64,000 bases of DNA from Rehmannia glutinosa (Eukaryota; Streptophyta; Magnoliopsida; Lamiales; Orobanchaceae): the NCBI GenBank assembly GCA_016081115.2, contig JABTTQ020003409.1, forward strand, positions 806,001 through 870,000. Reading direction: 5' to 3'. A program made the position numbers and the translations under genes. Shown here piece after piece: positions 1-14,300 of the stretch. The notes beneath the pieces are model-generated. The model saw nothing but the letters and a program-made list of their open reading frames with translations. It did not search any database and was not told where the DNA came from. Within the stretch, counting starts at the first letter, position 1; each line of letters starts with the position of its first letter.

Positions 1-66
1 AAAAGAGATGAAGAAATCTTACTCTTTGATTAAGAAGCAAAATAACTTCAAGGGGAAGAACCCAAG

Positions 67-691
67 TAGGGATGGCAAATCCCCGAGGGGAACCATCCCC
101 ATTGGTACCCGAATAAATTGGGATGGGGAATCTCCGATTAATTTGGGGATTAGAGCGGAGATGGGGATTCCCCGCTTTTCTGAAATCAGGGATGGGACGG
201 GGATGGTATTTATATCCCCCGTTCCATCCCCGCTCCCGTCCCCGCCCCCGATTTGATGAAACCGGGATTCCTCGTCCGTCCCCATTCACCGAATATATAT
301 ATATATATTTATATATGCATATATATTATTAATATTACTTATCTTTATATTTTTATTATGTTTATATATAATATATATTATTAGTAATTATGTTTATATT
401 TTTTTTTTATTAAATTGTAAAATTAAACCCTAAAAATTATGTGTTTTATATTGTAATGATCTTTAAATTTTAAAATTACAAGACTTTGTATTTTAAAAAT
501 TGTTACTCAATTTGTTAAAGTATTTTATATTGTGGAGTTATTGTAAGATTAGCTAGTGATTCATAATATTTTTTCTATTTTATTTATTAACTATTTTAAG
601 TAAAAATATATTTTTTATTAATAAATACAAAAACGGGAACCCCGAATCCCCGCGGACCCCGTTCCTCGAATGGGGATTTTCCATCCCCGTA
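67..691. mobile_element. Candidate MITE with GGGGAT-rich inverted ends
   Basis: The left end reads tagggatggcaaatcccc. The right end, read on the minus strand, is tacggggatggaaaatcccc, so the ends form an imperfect terminal inverted repeat. Both arms are GC-rich runs of GGGGA/TCCCC, while the centre (300-620) is almost pure A/T. This is the usual layout of short non-autonomous hAT-like plant elements. I see no convincing 8-bp target duplication, so the class is an inference. The apparent reading frames across the left arm come from the low-complexity GGGGAT pattern and are not genes. Confidence 0.45.
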
Positions 692-2398
692 CCAGATGCC
701 AAAAACGGGGAATGATACGGGAATGGTATTTCCACTTTCACATGATTTTAACTCATCAAAACGTCTTCATTTGCATTTAGTACCAGAAATAGACATTGTA
801 GAACTATCTCTTATCTTTCTAATGGCATAATAATCAGGTCAATCTAACTTCGTATGAAAAAGTTATTCCAAATACGAAGACTGTTGCAGTTGCGCGAAAT
901 AGTTTTTTGACGTTTCTTGCTCCGAAACTTGTTTTTTCACCAAATCCTAAAAATCAACAAAATAACCCAACGTAACTCTAAAACATGCAAATACAAATAA
1001 AATACGCCAAACATATGTATAAATTATCATACTAAACACACACAAAAACTTGCAAAACAAAATTATTAAAGTATTTTTAAAATTTTAAATTAATTTTTAA
1101 ATTTATATATAATGTTTATATTTTATTTTGATAATATTTGAATTTATTAAAATAATTTTCATTATTTATTCAATAATTTTTAGATTTATTTAATAATTTT
1201 TTAAATCTTATATCACATCATTAGGCCTTATTTATTTTAGATTTATGAAATAATTTAACAATTTTATTTTTCTATTTCTATATTATATTCACATACTTAC
1301 ATTATAACTGTTACTTTGTAAATTTTGAAAATAATTTCTAGATTTATTTTCATGTATTCAGATTTTAATTGTTAATTTGGAATTTTTTTTAAACTGATTT
1401 TATGATTTTTCATATTTATTTGTCAATTTTTAAAATTAATTTTTACACTTGTGTTTGTGACATAAGCAATTAGCCCGAATTTAGGCAATATGAGCTTAAA
1501 ATTAAGATCCACATGGCAATTAGCTTGAATTCGGGCAATCCAAGCTCAATTTATCTTCAATTTGCCCATAATTTAAAGTTAGTGTCCTAAACTGTAAACG
1601 CACAAACTTAATGTCCTTTTGCAAGGAGGATATAGTCGGTGTCCTTTCGCAATTTCACCTAAAGGCGTGTATTCATTCCTAGTTTTTGTCCTCTGTTCTC
1701 ATATTACTTTCTTTTTCTCTAAATTTGATTTGAGCTTCAAGAATAATTGCAGGGATAACGTCCATAGCAGCTTGTAGTGTAGCAAGCAGTGGCCTTAGAA
1801 GCTGACGCCCAACTTGGAAATTAGGAAGTAATACCATATCCTTTGTGGAGCCGTTAGTGTGAATTAGTGCTCACGTATTGACAATGCAACCGTATCCACA
1901 ACAACTAGTGAAGCCCAGTGTAATGGAGTGAATCAATGTCCACAGTTTTCTCCCAATAGGACTAACCATTGCGTCGTTCGGACAGTGTATCGTAGGAGGC
2001 GCTTTGATGCTGCTCTTAACAGGGCGCCATATTTCTGATTGATGAAAGCTAGTTGATAGGCCACATCACGTATACTGGTTACTCCGAATCTCAGAACTTG
2101 AAGGAATTTTTGCACCAGCATGCAATGCTTTGGGTTTCAAATCAATGTTCCGTGTTCTGGTTTTCGGTTTTGGCCTCATTTCAGAGTGGATAAGTTTTAC
2201 ACTGTTTTGCCAATATCTTAGGTGCTTGATCAGGGCCAACACGTCTTAGAAAACTCGATCAATATTTTTCCATTTGGTACAGATGGTGAAACATGAAAAA
2301 TATTCTGATGCTGAAAACTCACACAATTGTTTAAAATTTGAGCCGAATTACATGATAAACCTCAACTGTGTTGTTTCTCTATACACCAAGGCATTGCA
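692..2398. other. AT-rich spacer and 3' flank of the kinase gene
   Basis: About 700-1740 is AT-rich with no recognisable gene. Two related phrases containing gcaattag (about 1468 and 1515) form a weak imperfect repeat. About 1740-2398 has more balanced composition and lies just downstream of the kinase stop codon, so part is probably its 3' UTR. A 62-residue minus-strand frame at 1933-2121 sits there, but I recognise no family in it. Confidence 0.4.
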
Positions 2399-5300
2399 TT
2401 AGCAAAGTGCTAATTCGCAGTCTAGTAAGCGTGTGAGAATTTCCTCACAACTTGGTCGTTTATGAGGCTCTGCCCAACAGTCTGCAACCAAAGAAAAATC
2501 AAAATATATGGTCATTAGCAAATGTTAACTTTTCTGTTCCCCCAACTGCAAAAAGAGCAAATGTGAAATTTATACAACTCTTCCATTTAATAAATTACCT
2601 GCAATCAACGGGCCCAGTGGTCCTTCAGGTATCTCCAGCCGCGATCCCTCATTTGCAACAGCATAGACAACCTAAAAAGACAGAAAACAAGGAAGATGAA
2701 AACACTCTCCTTCAGAACGACGAAACCAGAAGAAGAAAAGTGTGATCCATATAATATAATCTACAGAAATAAATGATAAATTGGAAAAAGGAAAGAGGAT
2801 ATTCCGGCATACCCGCTCAGGTGGTATCCTGTCCCATGGCCTATTTAGAGTGGACAGCTCCCACATTATAACACCAAGACTGAAAATGTCACATTTCTCT
2901 GTGAATGGTTCATTTCGAATAAGCTCAGGGGCCATCCATTCAGGTGTACCAGCTGACGAGGTGTCCTTCATGGGTGTATGAGTCATGATTCTTGAGAGCC
3001 CAAAATCGCAGATCTTAACTGTCCAGTGCTTGTTCACAAGGCAATTAGCACTTTTGAGATCACGGTGGATAATCTTCATCCGATGTATGCACATCAGCCC
3101 TCTTAGTTACCAACAATAGAAGAAAAGTGAGTTTATACTTACCAAATTACACAAGACAAAACTGAATTTATAGTATCAAATCACGCATGATGTTCTTTTA
3201 CTTTCCAAATAGACTTTCAAAATAGACCAATGTACTCAAAATAAAATGACAATAAAGGAGAGATGTTTTGTATGTCCGACATTTCTTTCCTTAATCTTAA
3301 TGGGGTTTGGAGTGTGGAAAGAAGGGGTTCGAGACAAATAGATCACTAAATCATTCAGAGAGAGTGAAGAACCAAAGAAAAGCTTAAAAGTCTCTAATAA
3401 CATCTAACTCATATATCGGAGCTCACTTCAATTTCAACATCTATTTTTTTTTTCCAGCAATAAGCTTAGTTTAATAAGGAGTGCAATTCAACACATTTTG
3501 ATACTGCAGCATCTTTCTAGAGCATGCCCGTCAGTGAAGCCTTAGAATTATATAGTTTCTGAGAGCACAGAGATTATACTTATTTATATAAGTTTAAGAG
3601 TGAATCATTAGGGTTTCCTCTGGTTCTGTGTTGCCAAGAATTTTGGGCCTTCTGATAGTACATAGCTTTGTGTTCGTCGTATTCCCCTCCCAACGTAAAT
3701 ACCAATACATGTTTCGTGCATCAGAAGAGATTCCAACATGGTATATAACACAGGGCTAGGATTTAGTATTAGCATGGAACTCGAAAGTTAGTTCTTTCAG
3801 CTCTTTCTACAAGAATATCAACGGAGTGGTCCACCAAGTCCACAAAGATATTTTGAATCAAAATTTCTTAACTTGCATTAAAAGCAAAAGTACTAGCAAA
3901 CATCTCTCCTGTGTGCGAATTTCAAGAAATGTATATGTTACTTTCAATGGCAATACATATTATCCCTATAGAGCGGATTCAATGTTGGCCAGCCGATAAT
4001 AAGTAATCAATTACACATTAAATTACTAAGTATAGATATATAACTGAAGTACACCAGAATAAGCAACTACATGTAGCGAAAACAATCCTCATCCAAATAA
4101 ACTTTGGCGAATCAAAAATCTTAACTGACCTGCATATGTCACGTAACATCTTGATTTTTCTCCGCCAGCTCAGTTTCTTCTTCTGACCACTTAGATGAAT
4201 CAAATAATACAGAGACCCCATTTCCATGTATTCAGTGATCATCGACAGTCGTGGAGGTTTTGTGCAGGCACCAAGAAATAATATAACTGCAGGAAAAGCA
4301 TGACTTAATCAGCCAATATTTGATCTTAAAGATACATACCGATTTTTATTTTCCTTTTCTTTTTCGATTATGCACTGAATATGTTTGAATACATAAGTAC
4401 AAGTTACACCAAAAGACTAATTTCTCAACCTCTTGTCCCACAGCATAACACTTTAAGAACAAAACCCTCTAACTTGACGAGATCTGTGGGTTGGTAAACT
4501 TAACAAAAATACAGGGCGAAGGGCCTCCTATCCAAGCATTCACAAGTTCTGCTCAGCAACATATATCAAAAATTGCTTATAATAAAGGCACACCATTCAA
4601 CTGTTAACCTTCTTTTCAACTTTGAAGCACTCTTGGGTGTCTCTCAACTCATATCCTTGCGCAATTGGAATCGACCAAACGTGCATTTATTATGCAATCC
4701 AAATTACCAGAGTCCACATTCCTCATTATAAAAGGTGCAATATGGTCTGTGCCTGGGTTGCTAACTAGAGATATATTTTGTAGGTCTTACTCAACTACTG
4801 AGCTATTATATCTAAGAACGTTGCAAAAGATTAAGTCATACTCTGTATAAGCAAAAAATTCACTCAAAAACATACTTGCCTACTTTTTCTCCACCTTCTG
4901 TGGCATAAAAAGTTTAAGAGACTAGCATTTTTCAAGAGATATGAATTACATCCACATGTATAAGCATGTAAGAATCTAACTTTTGAGTTGGTCGATTTAG
5001 AAAAATTTCCTTAAAATGATTATAATTTTAATGAGGTTGAGCATTAAAAAGTCTCTAGTTACATATTGGGTTTAAGAGGTAAAGAAGAAGTTCATGACCT
5101 TTGAACCACAAGGTCCCAAGGCAAAGTCTACAATTTGTCCCATTAATAATGGGTCCACCTTTAGTTTCACAGTAAGATATCCAAAAGAACTTCATTAATG
5201 GTTGATTAATGCAAAAAAATGAAGTAAACAATCATTGTTTCAATTTAAACTCAGAGAAAGAGAGGATTTTATATGTACAATATCTATTTCAATTGAGAAT

Positions 5301-8300
5301 GCCAATTTCTATTGTCATATTGTTAATCAACTTAAAATGATTCGGAGGCCATATCGGATATCCTCTCACAAAGTTATTCCCCGATAGAAACATAGCGATG
5401 ATTTGATTCTTGGTAACATAAACATGCATAACTGAGTATGATTGATATTGGACACTGACAACTCTCTTACATCAATTATTGTAAATAAATGATCCTGAGT
5501 TTCTCTTCATAAAACAATTTTTCTATTTAGCTCATGACAAAAACTTGCAAATCATGTACCATAATCAATTTAGTAGATAGAAGTTCAGAGTTCAATTAAA
5601 GAAGGCACAGAAAAGTACCATTTGGGTGCCGAAGGCGACTGGAGCCATAAAGAACCAGAGAAAAATGTCAAAGTCAGAATGATATATCAGAAGAAAATCG
5701 AATGCCACAAAAGCCACAAAAGACAACACCTTAGAATGGATATTTCGTTGCAAAAATCCTCCATGTTTTCAGCAGTGAGATCTTGCTCAAGAAACACTTT
5801 GATAGCAACTTCAGTTCCATTCCAAATGCCACGAAAAACTTCCCCAAAGAACCCTGAAAATATATCCTCATAAGCGAAAAACAAAACATGTCCGTGTGGA
5901 AAATCAAGTGTAAACTATAACTAAACATGACATAACAAGGTAGTTTCGAGATTCAGTGCAGAGCCAACTCTCAGGACTCCAACTCTTCCCCATATTCACA
6001 AGGAAATTTGAATTCACGAATAGAAACATAAAAGAACAGTTATCTTAAATTCAATGCATTTTTGGCCTCCTGTTTCTCATTTTTATCTGTACTTTTTGGG
6101 GTGCATAGTGAGACACCTGTGAGTTCAGTACATAGTTCTGCATGAGTATAGCAGTAACAGCAGTATGATATTCAGTTTTTAACAAATAGGGGGTACAGTG
6201 TATTTCCAGTTATTAACAAATAGCGGAACTTCTTAGAAAATTAGTGGACACCTTGGCCACTGGGCCACTTCATTTTCTTCTTTGCCACTCTTAAAATCTT
6301 CAGCTTTATCAATATTGGTTGTAAGAGAAGGATAGTGCTCACCAATCCCAACACGAGTGCCAACAGTTAACTCTGAAAAATCAATATTCCACTCTTCAAA
6401 TGGTAGCAGAGGCTTGTTCTGGAACATAGGTGAATCCAGAACCCTGTTCCATGTTGAAACCAATTCTTCATTTACTCCGGGAGTCCCACTTCTTTCTGGA
6501 GTCTGACTTCTGAACTCATGCGGTGATGAAGGCAATGACATTGCCTTCTGGGAGCTCTGTTGAAACAGAATGTAGCTAATAACTAAAATTTTATTGATAT
6601 TTGAATAAATAAAGTTCAAACCAGAAAGGATTTGCAGAAGCATATCCATCTAATATAGTATAGATACAATTTGTGTTGTCAAAATTACAGGAAACCTTCT
6701 GGGAGCTCTGTTGAAACAGAATGTAGCTAATATCTAAAATTTTATTGATATTTGAATAAATAAAGTTCAAACCAGAAAGGATTTGCAGAAGCATATCCAT
6801 CTAATATAGTATAGATACAATTTGTGTTGTCAAAATTACAGGAAGCAGCTAAAAACACCACAGTATGAGTGCATGAAAGCAATATACCTAACGCCACTTT
6901 GAGGGAAAAAACATTTAAAACTATGTAGAAAATTAGTGCAAAAGAGGGAAAACAGAAAGCAACAATGTTATCAGAGGTTAAAGAAAACATACATCTTTTG
7001 ATTGGCCTGCATTATGTTGATCATTTGAACCAAAGGAATATGAGCCACTTTCACCTTGTTCTCTTAGAAGACGATTCTGTTTCAGCGATTCATTCATTGC
7101 TCTCACAGCCCTTATATATTCACAACAAAGTTAAGTAAGAATATAGAAAGGAAGTTTGTAAGCTGATCCGTTCCAAGTGAACAATTCCAAGTGTAACATA
7201 TCACAAAACTACATATTTGTTTAATTGTTTCTGGAATATACTACATTGATTAATAGGACTGATGCTCATATTTAGATACTTACCTTCAACAGTAGACCAG
7301 GATGTTGAAGCACACATAATTTTCTCAGGTCAACAAACAAAATCCAGAAATTTTAGGAAAGTTCAAAATAGTTACTGTCTTTCAGCTGGTTGGACATTAT
7401 TATGTGTCATAAGATTTTCCATTCTTATCCGCTTACAGTTACAAACTTAAGATTCAACAATAAGAGTATCAATGAAGCTTTCCTAATGTTAAGACACAAC
7501 AAATGTTTTAACATGAGTCATTCAGTTCACATTTCTGGAGAACCTTATGGCAAGCACCTACAAACGTTAGTGGGAGACACTCAAAACACATTTCTATTTT
7601 GCAAGAATTAAGTGCAATTTACATTTACAAGAAGTTCTATTCTTTTCTCACTTATCGTTGTTTCGATACTCCATTTAATAACCGACTTCCTCATCCTCGG
7701 TTTTTCATTTTCTTAAAAGGCATCTATGGTTGTATAATCTTTCCCTTGTAAAGGGTGACAAGATATCAAAAACTCTCCAAGAGTGGAGCACGTCCTGGTG
7801 GAGTAGCCTGTCTGAAGTAGATTTACACTTTCCAAAGCAATGTTTTTAAACCCAATCAGAAATCAAACTCGCAATTTTACTGGGTCACTAGGTCAAGAAT
7901 CTGACCTGTTGAACCATTTCAGAAAACCGGTTGACCATATATACAAAATGATATATGCATCAAAGCTAACCACGAACATTAACTATTAGAACCAACAAAT
8001 GTTAATAAAAATAAAAGGTTAAAATTGAACAAAAAAGTCCCTGAACATAATGCATAATAATCCTATAATATTTCATTAGTCAAGCACAGTTGAAAGCTTT
8101 CCAGCCCTAAAATATTTCTTGTGCTTGGGCTGACACCTTCTAATTTCATTGGTCCACGGACGTTAGAAGCCACATATTACACTATAATAGATCATTGGTT
8201 TAAATTAAAGCCCACAACCCAAGCCCATTCACTTGATCCAGTGCAGCAAAATAAACCCTAAGAAGGCCAGGAAAGAAAAAATAACAACAATAATAATAAA

Positions 8301-11300
8301 TAAATAAAGTGAAAGACACGAACCCTCATTTCTAATTCAAGACACCGCCCTTTGGTGAGCCAATTTTTCTTGTCCTTTTTATCTTATATAAGTATTTTCT
8401 CCTTTATCTCCAGATCTTCATATTGTTCCTCTACCAATACCATCTACCGCCCCATCTTAATTACGCCTTTGAAACCCAATATTGTTTCAGCCACAACTAC
8501 TTCCTTCAGCCATGTTCGGGACGTAAGGAAAAAAGAACATTGAGATTTTTCATGCACAACAAAGAGTTGAGGGAAAGGGGACATGTTTTCCCTCTATTTC
8601 TGTGCTCTCTGCTGATAACTGATGCCTTTTTTCCCTTCTTATTTTTGGGGTAAAAATTGTGAAAGATGAAAATAAAAATAAAACCTGGTCTAATCCTGTT
8701 GACAATTTGTCGTTTTTTCTTTTCGGTTTTGGCAGGTAGCATTTTAAACAATAAATTGGAGTGATACCAAGATTGATTCTCAAACCAGTTTTAAAATCAT
8801 TCGTTCAAAGTCAAACATGTGTAACAAAGGGGGAGGAAGTAGCTCGAGTGACGTGAAGCCAATACAATAGCAACCAAAGGATAAGCCGCTATAGTTGCGG
8901 TGAAGGAGGCCTACTGACAATTTACTGGTATACAAGTGACATGCCATAAAAATGGGGAAAAAAACTAGGAATGACATTGACCGTAATTTTTTGGGGAAAG
9001 GTGTTTTAGTGGAAGGAAGTTGAGAATAAAAGTAAAGTTTGACTTTGATTTGAGGAACATTTTTAATTCAGATGTCTTGTCTCGTAAGTTTTTTATCTAG
9101 TTTGTGTTACATCACCTTTTTTAATAAATTATGTTGTGTTTTAATGTAAAAGGAAGATATGTATTTTTAATACAGCACCTTTTTTATAAGAAACAAATAT
9201 TTTATTAAAGAAGGATCAAAATAAGGTACAAATGGACAAAAATCCCAAATAAAAATATAACCTACAAGACACAACTCCAGTCTCTCACTATGTCAGATAC
9301 AAAAAAAAAAAAATATTAAACTCTACCTAATTTGAGATCCACCAAGCTTTAGCTGCCCTAAACTTAATCCTAGACCACACCTCCTCTAAAGACTCCTCCA
9401 TATCTTCAAATATTCTTATTTTCCTTTCTAGCCATAAAGACCAACATATGACATGAACAACCACGCTCCAAAACATATGACCCCAATACATCACCTGTTG
9501 AATGTAAATTATGTACCTTCTAATGTAAAAGGAAGATGATATATATTTATAATGATATAATTAATTAGAAATGTAATGATGAAGAAGCCTGGTGGACCTA
9601 ATTTTGTTTTCATGAAGAATAATTTTTTTAAGGAGAAAGCAAATGCATTTTCACTTGGGAAAGGATACAGAAAAATAGTTGTGTCAGTATTTGAATACCT
9701 TTTTCTTTTCTTTTGAAATATGCAAGTCATAGTGCTAAGAATGGTCAAATTCCATGTGCAATTTTACTCCGAAAACATATGCTGAAGGAGCTTGTCAAAA
9801 ATCAAATGAACAATTCTTCTGTAGCAAATAATAAACTATGGTTTGATCGTACGAAAGATAATATTGACCTTACGATGTCATCACCAATTTCTGGAGTCAT
9901 GCTCATGCTTCTTCTTCTTATTCTACGTGTGTCTGAGGTTGATGCACCTTCTGACCTGCAGCAGCATTTAATTATGAATTTCATGAAGCTCAGACAAAAC
10001 ACTAGATATAGAATCAGCTAAACTGCAGATTTCAGGGTTTGTTCTGCCAATCAATCTCAAATATCTTTTGAGCAGTAAATTTTGGTACAGAACAATCTAA
10101 ATGATGTAATTTATTGTCTAAGCAAATGATTTTCTTGCACTTTTCTGAAAAATCTCAAAGGACAAATCTGATGATGCTAAGGCCCTCATTAAAATGCATA
10201 AACAGCAAAACAAAGAGATGAACCACTTTCAAGATCAAAAACCAGACTTTTCTAATCTACCCAATTCTGGATCTCCAGAAATGAACAAATAACTAAAACA
10301 TGTACAAAGAAAAAAACCAATAAATGCACCTTGATGTAGTGAGGTCATCTGAATAATCCCTGAAAGATTTGTTATCACCACTAAGCATAGATCGACCACG
10401 TGCTCGAAGCGATGGATGCTCTGGGCTGGAAAACATAATAATTATAGAAGTGCAAGAGCAATTTCACCCTAAAAACTCTCCTCTGTACCACATCTTGAGT
10501 TAATATTTTAGGAATTGATAGCATGATCAATAAAGAAATAAAGCTTCCATAAACTTGAGATAGACCAGAAGCCGTACAATAGGGTTCATTATCTCCATTA
10601 TATTACTTTATACAAGAAATTATCAGTTGAAGGAGTCACCTTAAATTCACAAAGCCTTGAAAGTTTTTTTTTTTTTTTTTGGAGGGGGAGGGGGAGAGAA
10701 GAAACAGAAGAATGCAACATCAACTGTAATGGTGTTAATGTGTTACTGTGTTCAAGTATTTTCAACCTGCCTTCACAAAGACTTACTGTTCTCTTTTTAC
10801 TCACCAGGAATCGACCTTTCTGGGGAAAAATACGGGTTTACCTTACAGTTTCTTATAAAGTAGCATGGTGATGTTAGACAAATCATCAAACCATGCTCTT
10901 TCAAAGTGGACATATCGAAGAAATCTTATCTGTGCAATGAAACGAATTTTCCTTCATATAATGTGATCTCTCAGCTAATACAAGCATTATTTTCTTACTC
11001 TATCAGTTAAAAACGAAAGATGATTCAAACACTCAAAAGGGAAACCTACCAGCTGCCATTTTATTTCAAGATCTAAGTAACTTTTACGGAGAAATAAAAA
11101 GCACATAAGACTTTCACGAGCAAGTAGGTAAGGCCATATTATCTACCGGATGGTTGTGACTGCCGTATCATACAAGAACTCAGGATTACATCAGATCAAA
11201 AGTCTACCATTTTATTTGAGCAAATACATTCATACATATATCATCATAATAATTGAAATTGTTTATCATAATAACACTTCCACTGAAATGCTTCGCGGTT

Positions 11301-14300
11301 ACATCTTATGAAGGGGTAAATAATTTGTTGAGACAAGGACTGCCACTTTAAGCATATAATCTTTAACTCTTCTTTGGCCAGAGAACATTTATCAAATCCT
11401 AATAATGGTTTATGGCTTGCTCAGTAGTGCAACTTGGTTAATACTAGGAAATATAGAAAATGCTCAAGTTATATGGTTCACATAAACTAAGCCTCACAGG
11501 CACATGAAGTGTTGCCTGTTGCATGGTTATATTCTCAAACCCAAGAGGAAAAGCAAATAACAGAATCTCTACTGGGTTGTTTCGAGTTATAATCGCCTGA
11601 AACCTTGAGTTAAAAACTCTAAAACTGAATAAAACCATGCTCAATATAAATTATATATAGGAGGCGAGGTTCCCAATGAAAACCTTGAACTTGCAGTCCT
11701 TTGTTCGGCAATGACCTTTCTCCTGCTCCTTCGCCAAAATGTAGCAGCAATATTGGGTTCACTGTGTGATAAGCTGAAACAATAATATTAATCCAATAAA
11801 AATAATATCCCGAATTTTAAACAAAAATTACACATGGAATTTAAGAATGCTTAGAGTGAGAAAAAGAGTTGCCATACTGAGGGTAATAGTACCTCAGTTT
11901 CCTATCAACCGAATTTGACCGCAGCATCATATTCCTTAATGAAGGCCCTGCTGCATTTAAGGATGCTTCTAGTCTGCGCTGATATAGCAGGCCATCCTCT
12001 TTCTCAGCACTGCAGAGACTTAAAATAACTAAGTTTGGAAATAAACAGGAAGGCCTCAATCGAACTGCAATTTTCTCTTCTCCAAGGATGTCTCACCTCA
12101 TCAACATATTAAATCTATAAAGCCTAATCTAATGTTATAAAGATGCTACAATTCAGTATGCAAGTAAAAAAAAAGGTTTTGCAGCTACCTCTCAGGATCC
12201 AATTGCTCTGAAACCCCGTAAAGAGGGCTGTTTGGTTCCATTGGTGAATCACAAGAATCATTTTCTGCGGAATCACTCTCCCCGGCAGCAGATATGTGAG
12301 TCATAAAGATAGCCTTGGTTGATAGAGGTATCAGTTGACCAGGAAACCGCATTAAATCAACCAGCAATTCCACAGAATTCAACACGACTAAGACAGACAT
12401 ATGCTTGTGCGAGTCCACACACTCAGAAGCTCCTTCAGTGGGTAAACCCTGATAAGGCAAACCCGAATGGACACAGGATGAGATAAAACTGATTGGAAAA
12501 GTTCACGAGAGCTTTCAGAACTACTCAAACTAAATCCCCAGTCAAAGGTAACGCAACAAGAAAGTCTTAGATAAATGAATAACATGACTAAAACATTTCA
12601 GGTTAAGATAAAGCTTACCACTACTAGCCTACTTTCAAGTCCTACAGTATCTGCAAGAACTTTAAACAATATTGCTCGAGGTCTGCATGAACCATGCCTT
12701 ATTTGCCCCAGCAACTGTACACCTCGATTTTCAGTTAAATGTGAGGTTTCCTCCTGAGCAGCCTTCTTGGGACTTAGTTCTGAATTTGGCCGCTTGTAGA
12801 AATCAGAAACCTATTAAGGAAGTCTGAAAGTCAGAAACCAAACATGACAATTGCACGGAAAGACCAAATGAACATAAAATGATGAAAAAACTGAAATATC
12901 AACTGAACATGAATTAAGTAAAGAAACAGGTGAATGAGTACTTCAATCCATCTTTCAGAAAATAAAAACTCTAAACAAAATGAAAAACTGCACCCTGTCA
13001 ACGCACTTCAAGCCCTAAGCCAATGTGAACTATGTACGTCGAAAAATTATATAACAAGAAAGCTGATGACCAGTTATCTTTGCCATAATATCTTTTCAAC
13101 AGTTATGGAATGGAAATTTTATGCTTCTGAAAAGAGTATGCACAGCACTTACTCCAAGTAAAAAACGAGCATAAACCTGTCATTGCTCATGGTGGTCATA
13201 GGTAAACTATAACTTACAAGAACAAGAAGGAAGCAACCATGTCAGACACTGACATTTCAGAAGAGGATTCAGTTGCCAGACAAACTGGGTAGTGAGGTAA
13301 CCCTTGAATAAGAGTTCATGAATTTTTGAAAAAAAAATAAAAATCGTACACATAATTCAAATATACTAGGACAAAAAGGAAATAAAGCAAAAAAAGATTC
13401 AAATTTGTAATAAAAGTGAAAACGATATTTAGAGACCAAATTATACTCACCAATCCAGCAATCTTTTTAATCACAGCTGCAGTCTTTGTGTTCAACCCCT
13501 TAACCAGAGCCACAATTAACTGTTTCAGCATGGAAAGCTTCCTATCTTTGTCCGCATCTACAAGAATAACATCAGCTCTCAAGCCCTCAAGCTCCAATGC
13601 ATGAAGCTCCTCCAGAGCAGGTATATCTTCATAGAGTTCCTTGAGCTTTTTATCCTGTCAGTGAAAACAATGTTAAGAAACTCCCTCTCTTAAACAAAAG
13701 ATAAATAAATAAAACAAATGCTATGAAAGCAGCATCAGAGGACAGCTAACTTGATCATCAGAATATATAACTCAACAGCAAAAATTAGTATTCTGGCTCT
13801 CTGACCAGAGAGGCGAAAGTCATATGCAAAAGCAACAGCACATGACAGAACTTAATAGGGCCTTCCGGGCTTAAAAGATGAAAGTACGTGGTAGTTGGTA
13901 CTCCGCAAAATATCTGCCTGTAAATAAACAGGTAATATCTTGCATTCAGTTTTGAATAATGTAATTTGTATATTCCATTTGAAAACTAAATTCTATCTTT
14001 CAACATTATAAGATCCCAAAAAATTTATTTGCAAAAGCAAGAAACCGATGATTTTCCCTCATCCTCTCCATCCATCCACAAAACCCCATATCATCCCCAT
14101 CACTACTGACTAAAAGAGTTCCAATTCTTGTATCTTGCTGCTCAAGAAAAGCTCAGTTAAGATTCTGAAAATTTACATATTTAGCAGCACAGATCCTAGG
14201 CCAATCAGTTATAACAGTCGGGTTATAGGAGTATGTTTTATGGGTTCACAAGTTCCAATTGAGAAATCGCAAAGTGCCGGAAAACTGTGGCTCTGTCTAA

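Noticed and set aside
1933..2121. 62-residue minus-strand frame just downstream of the kinase
   Set aside because: No family recognised, and neighbouring frames continue no better. It could be 3' UTR or a gene remnant, so I left it as spacer.
7841..8760. Possible further MITE beginning aatgtttttaaaccc with an accggtt word
   Set aside because: The right end and target duplication could not be found, and similarity to the MITE family is limited to short words.
9713..10021. 102-residue plus-strand frame in a kinase intron region
   Set aside because: It is the opposite strand of kinase coding exon 8 (9,869-9,955) and its surroundings.
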